Shown here: positions 7,161 through 14,774 of the stretch, piece after piece
How positions within the stretch are numbered: the first letter of the stretch is position 1
Layout: every line of letters begins with the position of its first letter
From: Candidatus Puniceispirillum sp.
GTDB lineage: Bacteria; Pseudomonadota; Alphaproteobacteria; Puniceispirillales; Puniceispirillaceae
Length of the DNA: 16,224 nucleotides
Assembly: GCA_018668795.1 (NCBI GenBank)
Contig: JABJBD010000144.1
Span: 1-16,224 of the forward strand
Direction: 5' to 3'
The notes under the pieces: generated by a model
Told to the model about the DNA's origin: nothing
What the model saw: the letters and a program-made list of their open reading frames with translations, nothing else
Database searches by the model: none
Translations under genes and position numbers: made by a program

Positions 7161-7628
7161 ATGAACAATTTAGATGAAGAACGTACTGAGCGAAATTTTC
7201 GTATAACCAACAATAATGCTGTCGATATGCATGTTGGTAAACGTGTTCGTCTGCGTCGTACCTTGCTTGGCATGAGCCAGGAACAACTTGGAACCGAGCT
7301 GAATATTACATTTCAGCAGGTGCAGAAATATGAACGTGGCGCAAACCGGATCAGCGCATCGCGCTTATGGGATATCAGCCAGATTCTTGATGTGTCGATT
7401 AATTATTTCTTTGACGATATGACAGAAAATACAATGCGCAGTTCGCCGCGTCAGGTGTCGCGGGGCGGCGAGATAGCTGATCTGATAGATGAACAGATTA
7501 AGGATCCAATGGCACGTCGTGAGACGTTAGAACTTGTCCGCACCTATTATTCGATTGAAAAGCCACTTGTTCGAAAACGCATTTCGGAAATGGTCAAATC
7601 CATTGCCACAACCCTTGCTGGCGAGTAA
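7161..7628 (+). CDS. XRE-family transcriptional regulator, PraR/PhrR-like
   Basis: A 155-residue DNA-binding protein with a Cro/CI-type helix-turn-helix at about residues 25-86 (VGKRVRLRRTLLGMSQEQLG, then NITFQQVQKYERGANRIS and LWDISQILDVSINYFFDD). This wording closely follows the alphaproteobacterial PraR/PhrR group, regulators tied in rhizobia to stress, surface attachment and quorum sensing. The C-terminal half (about 95-155) is a short helical dimerisation-type region ending in KRISEMVKSIATTL. AGGAG at 7147-7151, 9 nt before ATG, fixes the start. The gene is preceded by a 154-bp spacer with candidate operator symmetry and followed after 27 bp by xseB, so it may be the first gene of the xseB-ispA transcript. 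Its targets cannot be read from this window. Confidence 0.88.
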   Translation: MNNLDEERTERNFRITNNNAVDMHVGKRVRLRRTLLGMSQEQLGTELNITFQQVQKYERGANRISASRLWDISQILDVSINYFFDDMTENTMRSSPRQVSRGGEIADLIDEQIKDPMARRETLELVRTYYSIEKPLVRKRISEMVKSIATTLAGE

Positions 7629-7655
7629 CATGTCCTCTCAGCAAGGGGTAAGTGC

Positions 7656-7922
7656 ATGAGCCAGAACGAAACCAAAATCGCCAATTTTGAAACAATAAGT
7701 TTTGAAGACGCACTTCGTGAGCTTGAGGCCATTGTCACATCTTTGGAACGTGGTGACGTGTCGCTTGATGATGCGATTAAGGCTTTTGAACGTGGCACAC
7801 AGCTAAAAGCGCATTGCCAGGCACGCCTTGAAGAAGCACGGATGAAGGTCGAGCAGATCAAATTACCTGCTGATGGGGGTGTCCCAACCGAAACGGCACC
7901 GTTTGCACCCGGCGAAGGGTGA
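7656..7922 (+). CDS. xseB: Exodeoxyribonuclease VII small subunit
   Basis: An 88-residue small subunit of exonuclease VII, which with several copies per XseA chain degrades single-stranded DNA to oligonucleotides. The conserved core is SFEDALRELEAIVTSLERGD followed by SLDDAIKAFERGTQL, and the helix ARLEEARMKVEQI, at about residues 15-70. The last 18 residues are a Pro/Gly/Glu-rich tail. AAGGGG at 7643-7648 lies 7 nt before the ATG. The large subunit gene xseA is not in the window. The xseB-ispA-dxs order is the same as in E. coli and many proteobacteria and indicates one operon. Confidence 0.95.
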   Translation: MSQNETKIANFETISFEDALRELEAIVTSLERGDVSLDDAIKAFERGTQLKAHCQARLEEARMKVEQIKLPADGGVPTETAPFAPGEG

Positions 7923-7930
7923 CATTTTCA

Positions 7931-8839
7931 ATGACCGATTTTGCTACGCAGCTTGCTACTGATGCGAATCAGTGTGCGGATATGCTGGATATGGTTTTTA
8001 AGGCGCAGACTATTCTGGCGCCGCGTCTTGGCGATGCCATGCGGTATGCTGTTCTAAATGGTGGCAAGCGTATGCGTGCGGGGCTTGTGCTTGGCGCGGC
8101 GCGGCTTGCCGCTACTGAAAATGATGCCGGCACCTATGTCGATAGTCGCGCTTTGCGGGTGGCGGCGGCATTGGAATGTTTGCATGCCTATTCGTTAATC
8201 CATGATGATTTACCCGCAATGGATGACGCCGAAACAAGACGGGGCAAACCAAGTTGTCATATAGCGTTTGACGAGGCGACCGCGATTCTGGCTGGTGATG
8301 CTTTGCAAACCCTTGCTTTTGAAATTCTGGCTGATGATGCGACACATCCTGATCCTGTGGTGCGCGTTACCCTTGTTGCCACGCTTGCACGGGCATCGGG
8401 TCTGGCTGGTATGGCTGGTGGACAGATGCTGGACCTTCAGGCTGAAACACGTGATTTGACGCTTGCCGAAACCGAACAGATGCAAATGATGAAAACAGGG
8501 GCGCTGATTGTCTGTGCGGCAACTTGTGGCGCGCTTGTTGGCGGGGCATCATCTTCGCTGACGAACGCTGTCACAACCTATGCAGACAAATTGGGATTGG
8601 CATTTCAGATTGCTGATGATCTGCTGGATTATGATGGTGATTCCGATGGCATGGGCAAACCGGTGGGGCAAGACGCGATCAAGGGCAAAGCCAGCTTTGT
8701 AACGCTTATGGGTCTGGAAAAGGCCAAAAATGAAGCTAATAATTTGATTGATAATGCGCAAATGGCATTAGCACCATGGCAGGATGCTGCTGCCTATCTA
8801 CAGGCCCTAGCAGGGTTTGCTGTAGCTCGTCGATCCTAG
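7931..8839 (+). CDS. ispA: (2E,6E)-farnesyl diphosphate synthase
   Basis: A 302-residue trans-prenyltransferase that condenses IPP with DMAPP and GPP to make FPP, the precursor of undecaprenyl phosphate, quinone side chains and hopanoids. The first Asp-rich motif is DDLPAMD (residues 92-98), the DDxxxxD form with a two-residue insert. It is preceded by HAYSLIH with an aromatic Tyr five residues before it, the bacterial (type II) FPP-synthase signature. The second motif is DDLLD (229-233). GGKRMR (44-49) binds IPP phosphate. A GTG at 7919 overlapping the xseB stop would add four residues. I prefer ATG 7931 because GAAGGG at 7914-7919 sits 11 nt upstream of it, whereas nothing similar precedes the GTG. 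The C-terminus (LAGFAVARRS) is normal. Confidence 0.94.
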   Translation: MTDFATQLATDANQCADMLDMVFKAQTILAPRLGDAMRYAVLNGGKRMRAGLVLGAARLAATENDAGTYVDSRALRVAAALECLHAYSLIHDDLPAMDDAETRRGKPSCHIAFDEATAILAGDALQTLAFEILADDATHPDPVVRVTLVATLARASGLAGMAGGQMLDLQAETRDLTLAETEQMQMMKTGALIVCAATCGALVGGASSSLTNAVTTYADKLGLAFQIADDLLDYDGDSDGMGKPVGQDAIKGKASFVTLMGLEKAKNEANNLIDNAQMALAPWQDAAAYLQALAGFAVARRS

Positions 8840-8985
8840 TGGCTTTGCTGGCCTGTTTATGTTGTAAATTTGTACTCTAGTCATAAATACGGTAAAGATA
8901 ATAATGTCTGGCCTTCAAAAAGGTGGCGGCAACCTATTATAGTAATGAAAACACGTAAGCTGCCTGACATGAATGGACTGAATAG

Positions 8986-10917
8986 ATGACCGATAACAAT
9001 AAGACACCTTTGCTTGACAAGATTTCGGCTATCACAGATTTACGGCGTATTCCCGAGTCCGATCTACAACGCCTTGCTAACGAATTACGTCATGAAACCA
9101 TCCGTGCTGTTGCCAAAACAGGTGGCCATCTTGGCGCTGGCCTTGGTGTTGTCGAACTGACTGTTGCCTTGCATTATGTTTTCAATACACCTGATGATCG
9201 CCTGATTTGGGATGTTGGCCATCAGGCCTACCCGCATAAGATTCTTACAGGTCGCCGTGACCGCATTGAAACCTTGCGCCAGCGTGATGGCTTGTCGGGC
9301 TTTACCAAGCGCGATGAATCCGAATTTGATCCATTTGGGGCTGGGCATTCATCAACCTCAATTTCAGCTGGTCTGGGCATGGCAGTGGCCAGCGATATGC
9401 AATCAACGCCGCGCAATGTCATTGCTGTCATTGGTGATGGTGCGATGAGCGCGGGCATGGCCTATGAAGCGATGAATAATGCAGGCGCGTCCGATAGCCG
9501 CCTGATTGTCATTCTGAATGATAATGACATGTCGATTTCACAGCCAGTCGGGGCGATGAGCAGCTATCTATCCCGCCTGATTACGTCCGAACCATTTCAT
9601 TCTATTCGAGACCTTGTGCGTGAAGTGACCAGCAAGTTTCCAGCCGAGATAGAGCGTACAGCGCGCCGTGCCAAAGATGTTGCTCGCGATCTTATCGGCG
9701 TTAATTCAGTATTCAGCCAGCTTGGTTTTATGCATATCGGCCCGCTTGATGGGCATGACGTGAACCAGCTATTGCCGATTTTGAAAAATTTGCGCGACAC
9801 CCACACAAACGGGCCTGTCTTGCTTCACGTTGTCACTGAAAAGGGGCGTGGGCACCCTTTCAAAGACCCGTCACATGAAAAATATCATGCTGTTCCCAAA
9901 TTTGACGTTATCACCGGCACTCAGCAAAAGTCGGCTGGCAATGTTCCCAATTATACGTCGGTTTTTGCCAATAGCCTGATCAAGGCAGCCGAAGAAGACA
10001 GCAAAATTGTGGCGATAACAGCGGCAATGCCGTCAGGCACCGGACTGGATAAACTCAAGGCAAAATTCCCTAGCCGCGTTTTCGATGTTGGCATTGCCGA
10101 ACAGCATGCTGTGACCTTTGCTGCTGGTATGGCTAGTGAAGGGATGAAGCCGTTTTGTGCGCTTTATTCGACGTTCCTGCAACGTGGTTATGACCAGCTC
10201 ATCCATGATGTATGTTTGCAGAATTTGCCTGTCCGCTTTGCGATTGATCGGGCTGGCGTTGTTGGTGCTGACGGGGCAACCCATGCGGGTATCTATGATG
10301 TTGCCTATCTGTCATGTCTGCCGAATATGGTGATTATGTGCCCGTCTGACGAAGCCGAGCTGATGCATATGGTGGCGACCTCTGTTGCCTATGATGATGG
10401 GCCATCAGCCCTACGTTACCCTCGCGGCGAAGGCGTTGGGTGCGAAGTGCCGGACAAGGCTGAGATTCTGCCAATCGGCAAAGGCCGGATGATCCGCGAA
10501 GGTGATGATATTGCGATCCTGTCATTGGGAACGCGGCTCGCTGATTGTCTGGCGGCGGCAGATGCCATGGCCGCACAAGGGATTCATATCGCGGTTGCTG
10601 ATGCCCGTTTTGCCAAGCCGCTTGATGCCGATTTACTGGCGCATCTGGCCACAGATTATCGCAAGCTGGTGATTGTCGAAGAAAACAGCCCGGGTGGCTT
10701 TTCGGCACATGTGATGACATATCTGACCAATCACGGTTTGCTTGATGCTGGCCTACAGGTGCGGGTCATGACCTTGCCGGATATATATATCGAACATGAT
10801 AGCCAGGCTGGACAGCTTGCCCTTGCGGGTATTGACGCGGTGGGCATTGAGCGGATGTTGCAATCATTGGCCAGCCCATCAGCGTCTGACAAAGCGGGCG
10901 TTCTTAACAAAGGATAG
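8986..10917 (+). CDS. dxs: 1-deoxy-D-xylulose-5-phosphate synthase
   Basis: A 643-residue thiamine-diphosphate enzyme joining pyruvate and glyceraldehyde-3-phosphate to DXP, the entry step of the MEP isoprenoid pathway (also feeding thiamine and PLP). Full length and intact: TGGHLGAGLG with His48, DVGHQAYPHK with His79, the ThDP/Mg motif GDGAMSAGMAYEAMNNAG (150 onward) closing at NDN (178-180), and the catalytic Glu372 in GIAEQHAVTF. The transketolase C-terminal domain includes VIVEENSPGGF. It lies 146 bp after ispA. That spacer holds no gene or recognised riboswitch; TATTAT at 8935-8940 could be a -10 box but has no good -35. The ribosome-binding site is weak. It works directly with ispA, its neighbour in the pathway. 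Confidence 0.97.
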   Translation: MTDNNKTPLLDKISAITDLRRIPESDLQRLANELRHETIRAVAKTGGHLGAGLGVVELTVALHYVFNTPDDRLIWDVGHQAYPHKILTGRRDRIETLRQRDGLSGFTKRDESEFDPFGAGHSSTSISAGLGMAVASDMQSTPRNVIAVIGDGAMSAGMAYEAMNNAGASDSRLIVILNDNDMSISQPVGAMSSYLSRLITSEPFHSIRDLVREVTSKFPAEIERTARRAKDVARDLIGVNSVFSQLGFMHIGPLDGHDVNQLLPILKNLRDTHTNGPVLLHVVTEKGRGHPFKDPSHEKYHAVPKFDVITGTQQKSAGNVPNYTSVFANSLIKAAEEDSKIVAITAAMPSGTGLDKLKAKFPSRVFDVGIAEQHAVTFAAGMASEGMKPFCALYSTFLQRGYDQLIHDVCLQNLPVRFAIDRAGVVGADGATHAGIYDVAYLSCLPNMVIMCPSDEAELMHMVATSVAYDDGPSALRYPRGEGVGCEVPDKAEILPIGKGRMIREGDDIAILSLGTRLADCLAAADAMAAQGIHIAVADARFAKPLDADLLAHLATDYRKLVIVEENSPGGFSAHVMTYLTNHGLLDAGLQVRVMTLPDIYIEHDSQAGQLALAGIDAVGIERMLQSLASPSASDKAGVLNKG

Positions 10918-10981
10918 TTTCCTCAGAATCTGCTGGCTGTTTTCGCTATAATTATTTTTATGTTTTTGCTACAGATATTTT

Positions 10982-11779
10982 GTGTCCAAAGCTAAGTCAA
11001 AACGTTATGCGGCCAGCCGCACCGCCCAGCAGGAATCGTTAAAACGCCGTGCTGATGCGCTTTTGGTTGAGACTGGTCATGCAACATCGCGTGAGCGGGC
11101 GCAGATGCTTATTGACGAAGGTGGCGTCTTTGCCGATGGGCTGAAGGTCACCAAAGCGGCTAAACTTCTGGCGCCTGATTGCGTGCTGGATGTGCGCTCG
11201 GCAGGTATAAAATGGGTCAGCCGCGCAGGGCTGAAACTTGCTGGCGCGCTTGATCACTTTCCCCAGATTTTGCTGGCTGGCAAAAACGCACTTGATATTG
11301 GCGCTAGCACAGGCGGCTTTACCGATGTTATGCTGGCACATGGGGCGGCGCATATTATCGCACTTGATGTTGGCAGTGACCAGCTACATCACACATTGGC
11401 AAGCGATCCCCGAGTAACTGTCATGGATGCCACCAATGCACGGCATCTGACACCGGATGAACTGCCATTCGCGCCTGATATTATCACCTGTGATGCATCC
11501 TTCATTTCCTTGGCCAAAATTTTACCCGCGGTACTGACTTTGGCGGCACCTGATGCGGTGCTGATCGCGCTGATAAAACCACAATTTGAAGTTGGCAGGG
11601 GGCTGGTTGGCAAGGGCGGCATCGTGCGCGATCCGGCTTTGCATGACAAGGTCGTTGCCGATGTCAAAGATTGGCTTTGCGCCAAGATGGGCTGGCGGCT
11701 CATTGGCGTGGCTAATTCACCAATTGACGGGCCTGACGGTAATAGGGAATTTCTGATCGCGGCGCAAAAACCGTCCTAG
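10982..11779 (+). CDS. tlyA: TlyA-family rRNA 2'-O-methyltransferase (S4 + FtsJ-like)
   Basis: A 265-residue protein with an N-terminal S4 RNA-binding domain (RRADALLVETGHATSRERAQ, about residues 22-85) and an FtsJ/RrmJ-like Rossmann methyltransferase. The SAM-binding motif ALDIGASTGGF is at 103-113, IIALDVG follows, and FDTS-like sequence and ALIKPQFEVGRG come later. Characterised TlyA enzymes 2'-O-methylate cytidines in 16S and/or 23S rRNA; some were first annotated as haemolysins. Which site is modified here cannot be told. The start is GTG at 10982 with no good Shine-Dalgarno; the 20-odd basic N-terminal residues before the S4 fold leave some doubt, but no better start is seen. A TATAAT at 10947-10952 in the 64-bp spacer lacks a clear -35. 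Its TAG overlaps the opposite-strand aroC stop within CTAG. Confidence 0.9.
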   Translation: MSKAKSKRYAASRTAQQESLKRRADALLVETGHATSRERAQMLIDEGGVFADGLKVTKAAKLLAPDCVLDVRSAGIKWVSRAGLKLAGALDHFPQILLAGKNALDIGASTGGFTDVMLAHGAAHIIALDVGSDQLHHTLASDPRVTVMDATNARHLTPDELPFAPDIITCDASFISLAKILPAVLTLAAPDAVLIALIKPQFEVGRGLVGKGGIVRDPALHDKVVADVKDWLCAKMGWRLIGVANSPIDGPDGNREFLIAAQKPS

Positions 11780-12870
11780 CGAGGCAGTATCGCGCATTGC
11801 GCATGATGGCGCATCATCATATCGGCAAGCACCAATGACATCATTGCCTCGGCAACTGGCACGCCGCGAATACCAACGCATGGGTCATGCCGTCCCTTGG
11901 TCATGATCTCAACATTTTTGCCGTCTTTATCGACTGATTTACGCGGTGTCAGAATCGACGAAGTTGGTTTGATCGCAACCCGTGCCACGATTTGCGCGCC
12001 TGATGAAATGCCGCCCAATATGCCGCCCGCATGGTTGCTGTCAAAGGCTGGATTGCCATCTTCCATATGCATTTCGTCGCCAGCGATGCTTCCATCCATT
12101 GCCGCCAGTTCAAACCCCCCGCCAATTTCAACGCCTTTGACGGCATTAATGCTCATCATGGCGGCGGCTATTTCGGTATCCAGCTTGCCATACACAGGTT
12201 GCCCCAATCCGGCGGGAATACCGTCAGCCACAATTTCCAGAATCGCTCCTGCCGATGATCCGGCTTTCCGCACATCATCAAGATACGCTTCCCATGCCAC
12301 CGCGGCCTTGGCATCAGGGCAGAAAAATGGATTATTGTCGCATGTGTTCCAGTCAAGATTGGCACGGTCAATCTTATGGGGGCCAATCTGCACAACCCCG
12401 CCTTTGACGCGGAAATCAGCACCCAAAGCTTGTTTCAGAAATATATCAGCAATGGCACCTGCCGCCACCCGCACCGCGGTTTCACGTGCCGATGATCTGC
12501 CACCGCCACGATAATCACGGATTCCATATTTTGCTTGATAGGTATAATCGGCATGACCTGGGCGGAATTGGGTGGCAATATCGCCATAATCCTTTGACCG
12601 TTGATCCTTGTTGCGGATCAACAGGCCAATCGGTGTGCCGGTGGTCTTGCCTTCAAAAATCCCAGACAGAATCTCAACTTCATCATCTTCCTTGCGCTGG
12701 GTGACAAATCTGTTCTGGCCTGGTTTGCGCCGATCAAGATAGGGCTGTATGTCGCTTTCAGACAGGGTCAAATTTGGGGGTACACCATCGACAACGCACC
12801 CTATAGCTGGTCCATGGCTTTCGCCAAAGCTGGTAAAGGTAAAAAGTTTGCCGAAGCTGTTATCACTCAT
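11776..12870 (-). CDS. aroC: Chorismate synthase
   Basis: A 364-residue FMN-dependent enzyme that converts EPSP to chorismate, the last shikimate step and branch point to aromatic amino acids, folate and ubiquinone. Recognised from SFGESHGPAIGCVVDGVP near the N-terminus (family signature GESHG at residues 16-20), RRKPGQNRF, the FRPGHADYTYQAKYGIRDYR block and the GGGRSSARETA loop that follows. Length is usual for the family (350-370). The ATG at 12870-12868 is one base after the fabI TGA, so the two are translated together. The 3' end runs into tlyA from the opposite strand: the two stop codons share CTAG (11776-11779). No terminator is visible between them. Confidence 0.97.
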   Translation of the reverse strand: MSDNSFGKLFTFTSFGESHGPAIGCVVDGVPPNLTLSESDIQPYLDRRKPGQNRFVTQRKEDDEVEILSGIFEGKTTGTPIGLLIRNKDQRSKDYGDIATQFRPGHADYTYQAKYGIRDYRGGGRSSARETAVRVAAGAIADIFLKQALGADFRVKGGVVQIGPHKIDRANLDWNTCDNNPFFCPDAKAAVAWEAYLDDVRKAGSSAGAILEIVADGIPAGLGQPVYGKLDTEIAAAMMSINAVKGVEIGGGFELAAMDGSIAGDEMHMEDGNPAFDSNHAGGILGGISSGAQIVARVAIKPTSSILTPRKSVDKDGKNVEIMTKGRHDPCVGIRGVPVAEAMMSLVLADMMMRHHAQCAILPR

Positions 12871-12871
12871 G

Positions 12872-13690
12872 TCACACTACAGAAATATCTGGGGCGTCAA
12901 CAGCCTTCATGCCGACAACATGATAACCGCAATCGACATGATGCGTTTCCCCTGTTACGCCAGATGACAGGTCGGACAAAAGATAGGCACCGGCACCACC
13001 AACATCATCAAGCGTTACATTTCGCTTCAATGGTGAATTATATTCATTCCATTTCAGGATATAGCGGAAATCGCCGATACCCGATGCGGCCAGCGTTTTC
13101 ATCGGGCCAGCCGACAGCCCATTGACGCGGATATTGCGCCCGCCTAGGTCAACCGCCAGATAACGGATAGACGCTTCCAACGCGGCCTTGGCAACACCCA
13201 TAACATTATAATGCGGCATCACCCGTTCGGCACCGTAATAGGTCAATGTCAGCAATGATCCGCCATCATTCATCATCTCGGTAGCGCGGCGCGCGACATC
13301 GGTAAAGGAATAGACCGAAATATCCATTGTGCGGCTGAAATTATCACGGCTGGTATCGACATAGCCGCCTTTCAGCTCTTCTTTGTCTGAATAGGCAATC
13401 GCATGCAGAACAAAATCAAACGTGCCCCATTTATCAGCTAAAGTGGCGAACAATGCATCCATGCTGGCTTCATCAGTGACATCGCACGGCAGAACAATGT
13501 CACTGCCAACCGACGCTGCCAAAGGCACAACGCGCTTTTTCAAGGCGTCCCCCTGAAAGGTGAAAGCAAGCTCTGCGCCCTGTTCGGCCAGCTTTGCGGC
13601 AATCCCCCATGCAATCGAACGTTCGTTAGCCACGCCCATAATTAGGCCGCGTTTTCCGTGCATGAAACCTGTTGTGGTTTGATTGTTCAT
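12872..13690 (-). CDS. fabI: Enoyl-[acyl-carrier-protein] reductase (NADH)
   Basis: A 272-residue short-chain-dehydrogenase-type enoyl-ACP reductase completing each round of fatty acid elongation. The nucleotide-binding opening is KRGLIMGVANERSIAWGIA (13-31). The catalytic pair is Tyr161 and Lys168 in HYNVMGVAK (Y-x6-K), with Tyr151 in TYYGAERV matching the second conserved Tyr of E. coli FabI. The C-terminus is VTGETHHVDCGYHVVGM. The frame could start three codons earlier at ATG 13699, but AAAGGG ends immediately before that codon and sits 9 nt before ATG 13690, so I choose 13690. TACAAT at 13788-13783 with TTGCGC at 13810-13805 is a weak promoter candidate. fabI precedes aroC by one base. 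Residue 99 is Ala where E. coli has Gly93 (see findings). Confidence 0.95.
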   Translation of the reverse strand: MNNQTTTGFMHGKRGLIMGVANERSIAWGIAAKLAEQGAELAFTFQGDALKKRVVPLAASVGSDIVLPCDVTDEASMDALFATLADKWGTFDFVLHAIAYSDKEELKGGYVDTSRDNFSRTMDISVYSFTDVARRATEMMNDGGSLLTLTYYGAERVMPHYNVMGVAKAALEASIRYLAVDLGGRNIRVNGLSAGPMKTLAASGIGDFRYILKWNEYNSPLKRNVTLDDVGGAGAYLLSDLSSGVTGETHHVDCGYHVVGMKAVDAPDISVV

Positions 13691-13878
13691 TGCCCTCATC
13701 CCTTTGACTAAAATTCATCCGGCACATGGTGCCTTTGTGATATTCTGTGCCAGTTCATAGCATGTTTTGTGGTTTGAACGCTATTGTAAAGCCTTGCGGA
13801 ACAAGCGCAATAGTCTGGCTTGAAAAACATCTTCAAAATTATACGTTTGGTATGTGTCAGACCATCTTTATAATCATC

Positions 13879-13907
13879 AAAAAAGGGCAGAAAACCCGTT
13901 TCTGCCC
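13879..13907 (-). terminator. Intrinsic terminator of the glycine-zipper gene
   Basis: On the - strand a perfect 9-bp stem (GGGCAGAAA, bases 13907-13899, with its complement at 13893-13885) and 5-nt loop is followed by six T (13884-13879). It lies about 43 bp past the glycine-zipper stop codon and separates that gene from fabI, so fabI-aroC must have its own promoter in 13700-13878. Confidence 0.88.
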
Positions 13908-13949
13908 CTCAATATGTGACTAATCACTGGTCTAGCTAGTTATCACGTT

Positions 13950-14537
13950 CTAGCGCAGTGAATAGGATATGCTTTTGCGGATTTCAACGCGTGATCCGGT
14001 GGCAAGCGGTGCGCTCGTCTCTAATGTAATGATCCGCCCATCAACTTCGATCTTGTTACGATAGCCAGTGACCTTTTCGATATTTTCCTTAATCATCACT
14101 GTTTGAACCGAACAGACTTCCTGCTGGTTATAGCCAACAATCTTTTGGCCTGACTGCTTCTTTTTGGCATGTTCACGACCAAGTATGGCACCGGCAACGG
14201 TACCGGCGGCGCCTGCGCCTTCATTGTCCGACATTTTATTGCCCACGGCTGATCCAATCAGACCACCGATAATCATCGCGCCCAGATCCGAACTTTGCTC
14301 TTCTGCCTTGCCGTAGATGGGCACATTTTCATTGCGGCAGGTGCGCTGGTCGGTTGGCGTTTCCCTGATATAGCTTGTGGTCAGCGCATCCGATTGCGTC
14401 ACTGTGCCGATTGCGGTTTCGATGCGCGTTTCGGCAGATGCTGTTGGCGCGACAATCGTGCTGGCGACAATCAGGGAAATAACAGCCGGAAGAGAAAAAA
14501 TACCAGGGCGGCGGTTTTGTGTTTCAAGCTTAGACAT
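13950..14537 (-). CDS. Exported glycine-zipper (2TM-type) envelope protein
   Basis: A 195-residue protein with a Sec signal peptide: a basic start, hydrophobic core LPAVISLIVASTIVA and likely cleavage after PTASA (residue 35). There is no lipobox cysteine, so unlike SlyB-type lipoproteins it should not be lipidated. Residues about 86-121 form a glycine zipper, GAMIIGGLIGSAVGNKM and GAGAAGTVAGAILG, of the kind that inserts into or packs at the outer membrane. The C-terminal part (VTGYRNKIEVDGRIITLE onward) looks like the beta-rich end common in alphaproteobacterial relatives. The only two cysteines, C67 and C142, lie on either side of the zipper and could form a disulfide. An AGGATC 8 nt upstream of ATG supports the start. 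It has its own promoter and terminator. Exact function is unknown for the family; envelope structure or stress is the usual guess. Confidence 0.82.
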   Translation of the reverse strand: MSKLETQNRRPGIFSLPAVISLIVASTIVAPTASAETRIETAIGTVTQSDALTTSYIRETPTDQRTCRNENVPIYGKAEEQSSDLGAMIIGGLIGSAVGNKMSDNEGAGAAGTVAGAILGREHAKKKQSGQKIVGYNQQEVCSVQTVMIKENIEKVTGYRNKIEVDGRIITLETSAPLATGSRVEIRKSISYSLR

Positions 14538-14606
14538 TTTTATGATCCTGATCTGTTAGCTCACATCAATAAATACTAAATATATGTATGATACGAAAAT
14601 ATGGCA

Positions 14607-14635
14607 ATTATATGTTTAGGCCAAATATTTACCAA
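14607..14635 (-). promoter_or_regulatory. Promoter of the glycine-zipper gene
   Basis: Reading the - strand, TTGGTA (14635-14630) and TATAAT (14612-14607) are 17 bp apart, four of six and six of six consensus matches. Transcription would start near 14600, about 60 nt before the ATG. The -35 box sits across the junction of the 11-bp tandem repeat. Confidence 0.5.
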
Positions 14636-14642
14636 ATATTTA
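14621..14642. repeat. Tandem 11-bp repeat in the divergent spacer
   Basis: CCAAATATTTA occurs twice, head to tail and identical (14621-14631 and 14632-14642). Each copy contains the palindrome AAATATTT, so two symmetric sites lie one helical turn apart on the same face of the DNA, overlapping the -35 of the leftward promoter. No rightward promoter for pdxH is convincing; the rest of the 237-bp spacer is AT-rich without other clear elements. Confidence 0.6.
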
Positions 14643-14774
14643 TAGGCATCAGATGTCCCTTATGTTGGCAGGTGGCAATCCGTCACACCTATTGTAGTCG
14701 CCATATTGATGAACTATATCTATCTTACGCCTATGAAAAGGCTGTAATCAGACCCTTTTGAGGAGCGCATGCAG

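Noticed and set aside
8840..8985. Possible thiamine riboswitch or attenuator before dxs
   Set aside because: Considered because DXS uses thiamine diphosphate, but no conserved THI-box elements or terminator hairpin are seen; only a minor CCTT/AAGG hairpin is present.
11897..12514. Open frame of 205 codons on the + strand opposite aroC
   Set aside because: aroC is full length and strongly conserved on the other strand; the antisense product is Ser/Pro/Ala-rich without motif or ribosome-binding site.
12601..13125. Open frame of 174 codons on the + strand across the fabI/aroC junction
   Set aside because: It spans two real genes in antisense, and its start falls in the middle of aroC without a ribosome-binding site.
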